Of a stretch of 20,397 nt of DNA, positions 14,215-20,397 are shown one piece after another. The notes below the pieces were generated by a model. The model had not been told where the DNA came from, searched no databases, and saw only the letters and a program-made list of their open reading frames with translations. Position 1 is the stretch's first letter. Every line of letters starts with the position of its first letter. The stretch comes from an uncultured Gemmiger sp. (GTDB taxonomy: Bacteria > Bacillota > Clostridia > Oscillospirales > Ruminococcaceae), in assembly GCA_934502625.1 (NCBI GenBank), contig CAKSUQ010000032.1, positions 1 to 20,397 of the forward strand, written 5' to 3'. Position numbers and translations under genes: made by a program.

Positions 14215-15759
14215 TTACAGCAACGGACTAAACAACCGCAACACGCACTGCCAGCCGCGCAGAGCCAGGCTGCGGCGGGCGGCGTACTCCTGCGTGACCT
14301 CGCGGCAGACGGGGAACAGCGCATCAAAATCCCGCCGCACATCGTCGACGGCACGGCAGCCCGTGAACCAACAGGCGTTCTCAAAATGCAGATACAAGCT
14401 GCGGAAATCAAAATTGATCGTGCCTACGACGGCCTCGCGCCCGTCGGCCACGCACTGCTTCGCGTGGATGAACCCCGGCGTGTACTCATAAATCCGCACA
14501 CCGCTCTTTGCCAGCGCGGCGTAATAGCTGCGCGTCACCGAGAAGACCGTCTTTTTGTCGGGAATGCCGGGCGTGATGATCCGCACGTCGACGCCGCTGG
14601 CGGCGGCCAGCGTCAGGGCGCGCTGCATCTCGTCGCTCAAAATCAAATAGGGCGTCGTGATGTAGACATACTCCCGTGCGCTGCGGATGAGGTTCAGATA
14701 GACATTCTCGCCGACCGGCAGATCATCCAGCGGGTTGTCGGCATAGGGCACGACCAGCCCGCTCTCCCGCGCAGTGTAGTCGACGGCGGGCAGGTACGGC
14801 TCAATTTCGATCGGTTCCTTCTGCGTCGCGCCCCACAGTTCGAGGAAAATCAGCGTCAGGCCGCGCACGGCGTCGCCCTCCAGCCGGATGCCGGTGTCCT
14901 TCCACTGGCCGTAGGGGTGGGTGCGGTTGAAGTACTCCTCGGCGAGGTTGTAACCGCCCGTGAAGCCGACGCGGCCATCCACGACGGTGATCTTGCGGTG
15001 GTCGCGGTTATTCATGAAGACGTTCAGAATCGGGATGACCGGGTTGAACATCCGGCACTGGATGCCCCGCGCTTCCAGCTTTTTGACAAAGGCGCTGCTG
15101 ATAAACCCAATGCTGCCTACGTCGTCGTAGAACACACGCACCTCGACACCGTGGGCGGCGCGCTCGGCCAGAATGTCCTCGATCTCCTGCCATGCCGAAG
15201 CGTCCTCGATGGCGTGATATTCCATAAAAATGAATTTTTCGGCGCTGCGCAGTGCAATTTTCTGCGCCTCCAGCGCTTCGCAGGTGTCGCCGTAGAAGGT
15301 CACGTCGGTGTTGGCGTAGGCCGGGTAACCGGCGCTGGCGAGATACTGCGCATGATTTTTCGCCGTGCGGCTGGCACAGGGCAGGGCAGCGGCCTTTTCC
15401 AACGCCGGGACATGGCAGGGGCGCAGCCGGGCAAGATTCTCGTCAAAACGCTTGCGAATGCTGCGCACCGCGCCGGTGCGGCCAAACAAAAAGTAGATCG
15501 TCAGCCCGAACACCGGGAAAACCAGAATCAGGATGATCCATGAAATTTTATACGCTGCGTTGATATGCAGCCCGTATATACGCAGCGTAATTATAAACGC
15601 CAGCACCGACGTCGCCACCGAGATGGCGGTGGAGTAGTTGTTCAGCCGCAGCGCCAGCCAGCACAGCCACAGCACCTGCAGCAGCACGCCGACGCCGGTA
15701 ATCAGCATCCGGCTGACACTGTTGGGGATAGCTTCGCGTTTTTCTTCGGTCGTATTCAT
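14215..15759 (-). CDS. cls: Cardiolipin synthase (phospholipase D family)
   Basis: This gene encodes 514 residues. Two or three N-terminal membrane segments (about 19-38, 44-60 and 72-92) are followed by two phospholipase D catalytic domains. Both HKD motifs are intact: H254-R-K256...D261 (NNRDHRKITVVDGRVGFTGG) and H432-A-K434...D439 (GFIHAKQCVADGREAVVGTI). Bacterial cardiolipin synthases of this layout join two phosphatidylglycerol molecules into cardiolipin plus glycerol at the inner membrane. The length matches the family (about 480-520). The ATG at 15759 follows AAAAGGCGG, which is partly inside a perfect palindrome GCGGTATACCGC. The gene is a single leftward unit with its own promoter. 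Confidence 0.94.
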   Translation of the reverse strand: MNTTEEKREAIPNSVSRMLITGVGVLLQVLWLCWLALRLNNYSTAISVATSVLAFIITLRIYGLHINAAYKISWIILILVFPVFGLTIYFLFGRTGAVRSIRKRFDENLARLRPCHVPALEKAAALPCASRTAKNHAQYLASAGYPAYANTDVTFYGDTCEALEAQKIALRSAEKFIFMEYHAIEDASAWQEIEDILAERAAHGVEVRVFYDDVGSIGFISSAFVKKLEARGIQCRMFNPVIPILNVFMNNRDHRKITVVDGRVGFTGGYNLAEEYFNRTHPYGQWKDTGIRLEGDAVRGLTLIFLELWGATQKEPIEIEPYLPAVDYTARESGLVVPYADNPLDDLPVGENVYLNLIRSAREYVYITTPYLILSDEMQRALTLAAASGVDVRIITPGIPDKKTVFSVTRSYYAALAKSGVRIYEYTPGFIHAKQCVADGREAVVGTINFDFRSLYLHFENACWFTGCRAVDDVRRDFDALFPVCREVTQEYAARRSLALRGWQCVLRLFSPLL

Positions 15760-15791
15760 GCGGTATACCGCCTTTTCTTGTAGAATCTACA
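15760..15791. promoter_or_regulatory. Two palindromes in the cls 5' leader
   Basis: GCGGTATACCGC (15760-15771) is a perfect 12-bp palindrome touching the start codon and covering part of the ribosome binding site. TGTAGAATCTACA (15779-15791) is a 13-bp palindrome with perfect 6-bp arms just downstream of the -10 box. The first could hinder ribosome access; the second is placed like an operator. Neither has a known partner. Confidence 0.4.
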
Positions 15792-15795
15792 GCAC

Positions 15796-15804
15796 AGTAT
15801 AGCA
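15796..15804 (-). promoter_or_regulatory. Extended -10 promoter of cls
   Basis: On the minus strand TGCTATACT is an extended -10 element (TATACT at 15796-15801). I see no good -35 box 17-18 nt upstream, as is common for extended -10 promoters. Confidence 0.55.
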
Positions 15805-15909
15805 CATTTTGCCGCCCGTTACCAGCGCTTGCGCACCGATTTGGTACAGGAGGGGGATTTTGCGCGGTAAAAGGCTGCGATCTTAAACTTTACTTTATGT
15901 TTCAACCCC

Positions 15910-15938
15910 TTGCAAAAGCGGGCGAACTGTGCTACAAT
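15910..15938 (+). promoter_or_regulatory. Promoter of the amino acid ABC importer operon
   Basis: TTGCAA (15910-15915) and TACAAT (15933-15938) are separated by 17 nt, with an extended TGC before the -10. It lies 69 nt upstream of the permease start. I looked for a riboswitch or T-box in the leader and see none. Confidence 0.75.
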
Positions 15939-16006
15939 TCCATAGCATACCGTTTTGGTGGGAAATCTGCCCGCCCCGCTTTATATAAAAGGAGAGAGAA
16001 CGCTTC

Positions 16007-16681
16007 ATGTCCGAACGCCTTATAGGGATCCTCGTCGATTCCTTTGGTAAAATCCTGCTGCCCGGCCTGACGGTCACGATCCCGCTGACGCTGATTTCCT
16101 TTGCGCTGGCGCTCTGCATCGCGGTCGCGGTGGCGCTGGTGCAGTTTGCCCATGTGCCGGTCTTGCAGCGCATCGCCCGGTTTTACATCTGGGTCATCCG
16201 TGGCACGCCGGTGCTGGTGCAGCTGTTCGTCGTGTTTTACGGTCTGCCCGGCGTCGGCATCCTCATCGAGCCGTTCCCCGCGGCGGTGCTGGTCTTTTCC
16301 ATCAACGAGGGCGCCTACTGCGCCGAGACGATCCGCGCCGCGCTGGAAGCTGTGCCGCGCGGCCAGATGGAGGCCGGGCAGTGCGTCGGCATGAGCTACT
16401 TACAGATCATCCGTCGCATCATCCTGCCGCAGGCGCTGCGCACGGCGTTCCCCACGCTGGCAAGCTCGCTGATCGCAATGATCAAGGATACCTCGCTGGC
16501 AGCCAACATCACCGTGACCGAAATGCTGATGACGACCCAGCGCATTGTCGCGCGCACCTATGAGCCGCTGGCGCTGTACTTGGAGGTCGGCCTCATCTAC
16601 CTGTTGTTCTGCACGGTGCTGACCCGCCTGCAGGCGGTGGGCGAGCGCTATCTCAACAGCCGCGGCGCGCAAAGGAGTTGA
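16007..16681 (+). CDS. Polar amino acid ABC transporter permease
   Basis: The 224-residue membrane protein has about five hydrophobic segments and belongs to the HisM/GlnP permease family. The family signatures are clear: [20 protein letters not shown], then [28 protein letters not shown] and the cytoplasmic EAA loop [20 protein letters not shown], followed by QALRTAFP. That loop docks on the ATPase encoded next. AAAAGGAGAGAG precedes the ATG at 16007. With one permease gene in the operon, the transporter presumably uses a homodimer. Uptake of a polar amino acid such as cystine, glutamine or arginine is expected; which one cannot be decided from this subunit. Confidence 0.93.
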   Translation: MSERLIGILVDSFGKILLPGLTVTIPLTLISFALALCIAVAVALVQFAHVPVLQRIARFYIWVIRGTPVLVQLFVVFYGLPGVGILIEPFPAAVLVFSINEGAYCAETIRAALEAVPRGQMEAGQCVGMSYLQIIRRIILPQALRTAFPTLASSLIAMIKDTSLAANITVTEMLMTTQRIVARTYEPLALYLEVGLIYLLFCTVLTRLQAVGERYLNSRGAQRS

Positions 16682-16685
16682 AGCT

Positions 16686-17432
16686 ATGCTGCAAATCAGA
16701 AATCTGCGCAAATCCTTCGGGGACTTGCAGGTGCTCAAGGGCGTCGACCTCGACGTGGACAAGGGCGACGTCGTTGCGATCCTAGGCTCCAGCGGCAGTG
16801 GAAAAACAACGATGCTGCGCTGCTTGAACTTTTTGGAGAAGGCCGACGAGGGCACAATGCTGTTTGATGACCGGCGCGTCGAGCTGAACCGCGTCACCCA
16901 TGGCGAGGCCAACGCCCTGCGCCGCCGCACGGGCTTTGTGTTCCAGAGCTACAACCTTTTCGCAAACAAGACCGCCCTGCAAAACGTGACCGAGGGGCTC
17001 ATCGTCGCCCGCAAGATGCCCCGCCAGCAGGCTGAAGAGATCGCCCACGCCGCGCTGGTCGAGGTCGGCATGGACGACCGCTGCAGCCATTATCCCATCC
17101 AGCTTTCGGGCGGGCAGCAGCAGCGCGTCGCCATCGCCCGCGCCATCGCCGCCGACCCGGAGATCATCTATTTCGACGAGCCGACGTCCGCCCTTGACCC
17201 GGAGCTGACCGGCGAAGTGCTGGCCGTCATGCGCAAGCTGGCCGAGGAAGGCCGCACGATGCTGGTCGTGACGCACGAGATGGACTTTGCCCGCCATGTG
17301 GCGAACCGCGTCGTCTTTATGGATCAGGGCGTCATCGTCGAGCAGAACACCGCCGAGGCGTTCTTCACGAACCCGACGCAGCCCCGCACCCAAGAATTTT
17401 TACAGAACTACAAACAGAGGAGCCTGGTATAA
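16686..17432 (+). CDS. Polar amino acid ABC transporter ATP-binding protein
   Basis: This gene encodes 248 residues, normal for GlnQ/HisP-type ATPases. All motifs are intact: Walker [10 protein letters not shown] (34-42), Q-loop Q87 (FVFQSYNLF), signature LSGGQQQR (140-147), Walker B IIYFDEP (160-166) with catalytic E165, D-loop SALDPE and switch H197 (VVTHEMD). ATP hydrolysis here drives import. The start lies 4 nt after the permease stop, with AAAGGAG inside the end of the permease gene, so the two are translated together. Confidence 0.95.
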   Translation: MLQIRNLRKSFGDLQVLKGVDLDVDKGDVVAILGSSGSGKTTMLRCLNFLEKADEGTMLFDDRRVELNRVTHGEANALRRRTGFVFQSYNLFANKTALQNVTEGLIVARKMPRQQAEEIAHAALVEVGMDDRCSHYPIQLSGGQQQRVAIARAIAADPEIIYFDEPTSALDPELTGEVLAVMRKLAEEGRTMLVVTHEMDFARHVANRVVFMDQGVIVEQNTAEAFFTNPTQPRTQEFLQNYKQRSLV

Positions 17433-18292
17433 TGAAGCAGCTTACGAAACTGACCGCGCTGACCCTGACCGCTGCGCTGGCCGTGGGGCTGACTGCCTGC
17501 GGCAGTACCGCCGACACCACCGCCGCCGAGAGCACGGCGGACACCGCCGGTACCGAGACGACCGAGACCGCAGGCGGCGACCTGCTGAGCGAGATTCAGG
17601 CCAAGGGCACCATCACCGTCGCGATGGAGGGAACCTGGGCACCTTGGACGTACCACGACGAGGACGATAACCTCGTCGGCTACGACGTCGAGGTCGCCAC
17701 GAAGATCGCCGAGAAGCTGGGTGTCGAGCCGCAGTTCATCGAGGGCGAGTGGGACGGCCTGCTGGCCGGTCTCGACGCCGGCCGCTACGACATTATGGTG
17801 AACGGCGTCGACATCACGCCGGAGCGCGCCGAGAAATACGATTTCTCGACCCCCTACGCCTTCAACCGCACCGCCGTCATCACGACGAAGGACAACGACA
17901 GCATCAACACGCTGGAAGACCTGAACGGCAAGAACACCGCAAACACGATCTCCAGCACCTACGCCCAGCTGGCCGAGCAGTACGGCGCGACCGTGACCGG
18001 CGTCGACGACCTGAACCAGACGTTTGAGCTGCTGCTTAGCGGTCGTATCGACGCGACGCTGAACGCCGAGATGACCTACTATGACTACATGAAGGAGCAT
18101 CCCGACGCGAACGCAAAGATCGCTGTGCTGACCGACGACGCCAACGAGGTCGCCATCCCGATGCGCAAGGGCGACGAGACCGCCACCCTGCGCACCGCCA
18201 TCGACGCCGCCATCGACGAACTGCGCGCCGACGGCACCCTGAAGGAACTGAGCGAGAAGTACTTCGGGACTGACATTTCCAGCGAGAGTTAA
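17432..18292 (+). CDS. Amino acid ABC transporter substrate-binding lipoprotein (SBP family 3)
   Basis: This gene encodes 286 residues. The signal ends in a lipobox LTAC (Cys23), followed by a Thr/Ala/Glu-rich linker to about 50. The mature domain opens with GTITVAMEGTWAPWTYHDED and NLVGYDVEVATKIAEKLGVE, then YDIMVNGVDITPERAEKYDF, the hallmark region of family 3 binding proteins; Arg in ITPERAEKYDF is the likely carboxylate-binding residue. It ends with AIDAAIDELRADGTLKELSE. The protein would sit on the outer face of the membrane and deliver an amino acid to the permease. The start overlaps the ATPase stop by one base (TAATG), with AGGAG 8-9 nt upstream. The operon order is permease, ATPase, binding protein. 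Confidence 0.94.
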   Translation: MKQLTKLTALTLTAALAVGLTACGSTADTTAAESTADTAGTETTETAGGDLLSEIQAKGTITVAMEGTWAPWTYHDEDDNLVGYDVEVATKIAEKLGVEPQFIEGEWDGLLAGLDAGRYDIMVNGVDITPERAEKYDFSTPYAFNRTAVITTKDNDSINTLEDLNGKNTANTISSTYAQLAEQYGATVTGVDDLNQTFELLLSGRIDATLNAEMTYYDYMKEHPDANAKIAVLTDDANEVAIPMRKGDETATLRTAIDAAIDELRADGTLKELSEKYFGTDISSES

Positions 18293-18321
18293 AAAAAGCG
18301 GGCGAGCGCATTTGCGACGAT

Positions 18322-18349
18322 TTGCCTTCCCCCAAGGGGAAAGCCTTTT
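18322..18349. repeat. 28-bp dispersed palindromic repeat, copy 2
   Basis: TTGCCTTCCCCC-AA-GGGGAAAGCCTTTT differs from the copy at 12020-12047 only in two loop bases. It lies 29 nt after the binding protein stop, and its closing T-run (CCTTTT) might give weak termination. Confidence 0.8.
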
Positions 18350-18351
18350 CT

Positions 18352-18379
18352 AAGCGGCATATCTTCGGATATGCCGCTT
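18352..18379. terminator. Stem-loop with UUCG tetraloop after the ABC operon
   Basis: AAGCGGCATATC (18352-18363) and GATATGCCGCTT (18368-18379) form a perfect 12-bp stem closed by the very stable C(UUCG)G tetraloop. There is no long T-run after it, so it may act as a transcript end stabiliser or weak terminator. Confidence 0.65.
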
Positions 18380-18455
18380 CAGTTTGTCAAAGAACTCTCC
18401 CCCAAAAGCCTTCGCAACCGCGAAGGCTTTTGGGGGAGAGTTCTTTGACAAACTG
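18380..18455. repeat. 36-bp perfect inverted repeat with 4-nt loop
   Basis: The arms 18380-18415 and 18420-18455 (beginning CAGTTTGTCAAAGAACTCTC) are exact reverse complements over 36 bp, with loop AACC. The repeat directly abuts the UUCG stem-loop on its left. It lies between the convergent ABC operon and the small minus-strand gene ending at 18491. Confidence 0.95.
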
Positions 18456-18490
18456 GCATGTGCACTCATCATCGGGTGCATATGCTTTTT

Positions 18491-18700
18491 TTACATCTTC
18501 TTCATCTTCCCGTCGGCATCCAGCATCACGGCCGAGCCTTCCTCGATGCCGAGCGCTCGCAGCTCAGCATCGGGGTAGGGGAGGACGCGGTGGACACCGT
18601 CGGGGCTTTTCAATACAACGTCGCAGAGCAGCGGCTGGTCGGCGGGCAACTCCTCACAGCCGTACATCTGCTCGTCAATACGCAAAACTTTGTAGATCAT
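18491..18700 (-). CDS. Small hypothetical protein, 69 residues
   Basis: The product starts MIYKVLRIDEQMYGCEELPA and continues through CDVVLKSPDGVHRVLPYPD to IEEGSAVMLDADGKMKKM. It has no signal peptide or membrane segment. The pattern (YGCEE, then an alternating hydrophobic strand and a final EGSxVxLD strand) suggests a small beta-rich fold; I do not recognise a named family. The ATG at 18700 overlaps the stop of the upstream ECF fragment (ATGA), and GAGAGG lies about 11 nt before it, so it was translationally coupled to that gene. It may be a conserved partner of that transporter, or independent. Confidence 0.65.
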   Translation of the reverse strand: MIYKVLRIDEQMYGCEELPADQPLLCDVVLKSPDGVHRVLPYPDAELRALGIEEGSAVMLDADGKMKKM

Positions 18701-18915
18701 ATGGCGGTCATCCTCTCAAAAAACGTGCCGCCAACCGAGAACGCGTCCGGCGGGTCAAGCAGGATGGCCGCCGTGCGGATGACGATGTCGTTCAGGTACA
18801 GATGCCCGCCCGGCACCGGGATGCTGAAGGAACTGAGCACGACGTTCATCGCCATCAGCACCGCAGTCATCGTCAGCCACAGCACGGGCTTTTTCTGGTA
18901 CAGTGTGTTGTTCAT
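18697..18915 (-). pseudogene. Truncated ECF transporter S component
   Basis: The 72-residue frame (MNNTLYQKKPVLWLTMTAVL, then MAMNVVLSSFSIPVPGGHLY and LNDIVIRTAAILLDP) matches the first two membrane segments of an ECF-type vitamin transporter S component. A full protein has about 170-200 residues and six segments. Here similarity stops at AFSVGG, and the frame ends nine residues later with TFFERMTAI. The missing middle and end suggest an internal deletion that fused the start to a short tail. The start at 18915 has AGG/GGGGAT upstream. Alternatively it could be a real short membrane protein, but that is less likely. Confidence 0.6.
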
Positions 18916-18951
18916 TTTCCTATATCCCCTCTCAAATACTGGGTCGATTGC

Positions 18952-18957
18952 ATTATA
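18952..18957 (-). promoter_or_regulatory. -10 box of the ECF fragment promoter
   Basis: TATAAT on the minus strand lies 36 nt upstream of the ECF start codon. The -35 region is weak (CTGTGA at 18 nt spacing), so this is a moderate call. Confidence 0.45.
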
Positions 18958-19043
18958 CACGATGTACTGCACCCATCACAGCGCCAATTTGTATCTATTT
19001 TATGGAGCCAGCCGCCGCGCCGCCCAAAATTGCAAATAGCAGG

Positions 19044-19085
19044 TTGCACAAAGCAAACCGGCCTTACCTTGTGCGGATTGCACAA
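19044..19085. promoter_or_regulatory. Possible operator sites upstream of the GH3 gene
   Basis: TTGCACAA occurs at 19044-19051 and 19078-19085, and the second copy forms an inverted repeat with TTGTGC at 19069-19074. They lie 90-130 nt upstream of the GH3 -10 box, in the divergent region between two genes. The rest of 18958-19176 shows no gene. Confidence 0.3.
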
Positions 19086-19173
19086 CGATTTTCCGACCAA
19101 AATCCGAAGAATTACAGATTATGCTTCCAAAACGACAGGTTATGCAGATTTTGCGCCAAAAAAGGGGAAAGTA

Positions 19174-19182
19174 TGCTACAAT
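19174..19182 (+). promoter_or_regulatory. Extended -10 promoter of the GH3 gene
   Basis: TGCTACAAT is an extended -10 element (TACAAT at 19177-19182), the same form as the ABC operon promoter. The nearest -35-like TTGCGC (19151-19156) has a 20-nt spacer, so the extended element probably matters most. Confidence 0.55.
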
Positions 19183-19243
19183 ATAGCCAACATAACGAGA
19201 GCGCACTCGAATGTATTAGGAAAACTACTGCAAGGAGAAAATC

Positions 19244-20397
19244 ATGGAAACACCAAAGAAATTGAAAATGAACGCAAAGAAGTTTAGGCTCATTACCGTT
19301 CCCATTATGGCATTCTTCCTGATTTTTGCGTTGGTACTATCGCTTGTCACAAATTATTTTACCCCGTCGCTGAACGCTTTCTTGGGAAAGGGCGCGCGCA
19401 AGGCGACTACACCCTCCGGCACATCCGGCTGGGATACCGATTATTATGACATTACCAGTGCAAATTCCGAAGAGGCTTTGCAGAACAGTCTGAAAACCTC
19501 CGAGAATATTGCAGACGAGGGCATTGTCCTTCTAAAGAACAACGGCTTGCTCCCGCTGACTGCGGACACTGCGGTTACGCCGTTCGGTTATGACTATCTG
19601 AACCCGATGATGAGCGGCTCCGGCTCCGGCAGTGCTGATACCACCGCTGATTATGTCTACACGGCGGAAAAGGGCATCAACGAAGCGTTCAGCAATGTAA
19701 ACAGCGCAAGCGTTGACGCTATGAAAAACGGAACGGTGCATGAAACCACGCCTGCTGCGGCTTCCGGCGAGGGCGGTGCAACGGCGTTTCTGGGGTCTTC
19801 TACGATTTTGAACGAGTACCCGGCAGAAACCTACAACGGCATTGAGGACAGCTGCAAGGGCACGGTCGGCATCGTCTTCCTTGGCCGCGCAGGCGGTGAG
19901 GGCGGCGACCTGTATACGCAGGCGTATGACGACGGTACACCGCACCAGCTGGCGCTTACCGACACCGAGCGCGGCGTGCTGGACTTTGCTAAGAAAAACT
20001 GCGACGGCGTTGTCGTCGTGCTGAACTCCTGCAACACGATGCAGGTAGGCGAACTGGAAGACGACCCCAATATTGACGCTGTCATCACGATGTGCACCCC
20101 CGGTGCTGTCGGTTTCAAGAGTCTGGGCAAGATTCTGAACGGCACGGTGAACCCCTCCGGCAAGACGGTCGATACCTTTGCAGCAGACTGCACGCTGACC
20201 CCGACGTACGTGAACTTCAATAAGGGCGACGGCGAAACCAGCTACACAAACACGAGTTACACCCGTGACATATGGCTTTCCAAGTTCAAGGGCGGCCCTG
20301 AGTTCGAGGCGCGTTTCCGCGAGTATGAGGAAGGCGTTTACATGGGCTACCGTTGGTACGAGACCGCCGCAGATATGGACTACTTCACTTCTGATAA
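19244..20397 (+). CDS. Membrane-anchored GH3 glycoside hydrolase, partial at the window edge
   Basis: 384 codons are visible and the frame is open at the window end. AAGGAG lies 7 nt before the ATG. A basic N-terminus (METPKKLKMNAKKFR) and one hydrophobic segment (about 16-38) make a signal anchor. From about residue 82 the sequence SLKTSENIADEGIVLLKNNG followed by LLPL is the start of the GH3 C-terminal alpha/beta domain, and GTVGIVFLGRAGGEGGD plus VVVVLNSCNTMQVGEL continue it. So the C-terminal domain precedes the TIM barrel, which would follow beyond 20397, as in the reversed-order subgroup of GH3 beta-glucosidases. The catalytic Asp would be in the unseen part. Substrate is unknown; a beta-glucoside or related plant glycan is likely. 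Confidence 0.88.
   Translation, partial: METPKKLKMNAKKFRLITVPIMAFFLIFALVLSLVTNYFTPSLNAFLGKGARKATTPSGTSGWDTDYYDITSANSEEALQNSLKTSENIADEGIVLLKNNGLLPLTADTAVTPFGYDYLNPMMSGSGSGSADTTADYVYTAEKGINEAFSNVNSASVDAMKNGTVHETTPAAASGEGGATAFLGSSTILNEYPAETYNGIEDSCKGTVGIVFLGRAGGEGGDLYTQAYDDGTPHQLALTDTERGVLDFAKKNCDGVVVVLNSCNTMQVGELEDDPNIDAVITMCTPGAVGFKSLGKILNGTVNPSGKTVDTFAADCTLTPTYVNFNKGDGETSYTNTSYTRDIWLSKFKGGPEFEARFREYEEGVYMGYRWYETAADMDYFTSD

Noticed and set aside
14203..15543. Long plus-strand reading frame (446 residues) opposite the cardiolipin synthase gene
   Set aside because: The minus strand encodes a full enzyme with both HKD motifs. The opposite frame has Arg/His/Asp/Gly-rich low-complexity composition without any family pattern, as expected from GC-rich shadow frames.
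15802..16006. Possible riboswitch or T-box in the leader of the amino acid importer
   Set aside because: The leader after the promoter is only about 60 nt with no T-box sequence, no paired antiterminator/terminator and no known aptamer core.

Overview
The window looks like a chromosomal segment from a GC-rich, Gram-positive gut Firmicute of the Oscillospiraceae (Faecalibacterium / Gemmiger / Subdoligranulum type). The evidence is an LPXTG-like wall-anchored surface protein, lipoproteins with lipoboxes, AGGAGG-type ribosome binding sites, vegetative TTGACA/TATAAT promoters, and GTAGGGGCG-type palindromic repeats of the kind I associate with this group. The taxon is inferred from style, not from a marker gene.

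Layout, left to right. (1) 1-6390: the tail of a LuxR-type regulator, then a 2082-residue modular adhesin-like protein with a sortase signal. (2) 6387-6740: a C-terminal remnant of a tyrosine recombinase, a 21-bp perfect terminator hairpin and a minus-strand tRNA with anticodon CAU. This looks like an old integration site. (3) 6841-8306: a MATE exporter with a consensus promoter and an operator-like palindrome. (4) 8345-11990 (minus strand): an apparent operon of an M24 (Xaa-Pro type) peptidase, a TAXI-family solute-binding lipoprotein, a GltS sodium/glutamate symporter and a 62-residue protein of unknown function, closed by a strong terminator. The TAXI and gltS genes overlap by 4 nt, and no TRAP membrane subunits are present. 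(5) 11991-12803: repeat-rich leader DNA and a MerR regulator of AdhR/NmlR type. Its promoter faces a second, leftward promoter with the 19-nt spacer typical of MerR activation. (6) 13007-14047: a decayed beta-galactosidase start with intact expression signals, followed by araD. (7) 14061-15801: palindromic repeats and a cardiolipin synthase. (8) 15910-18292: a complete polar amino acid ABC importer (permease, ATPase, binding protein). (9) 18322-18957: stem-loops including a 36-bp perfect inverted repeat, then a small protein gene and a truncated ECF S-component gene on the minus strand. (10) 19244-20397: the start of a membrane-anchored GH3 enzyme whose C-terminal GH3 domain comes first; it runs off the window.

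The most unusual element is the TAXI-GltS pair. A binding protein of a family known from TRAP transporters is translationally coupled to a transporter normally thought to work alone. Next to it a peptidase could supply amino acids, and a MerR-type promoter points at the operon. I read this as a candidate binding-protein-dependent glutamate (or related acid) uptake system. Function is inferred from family membership and gene order only.
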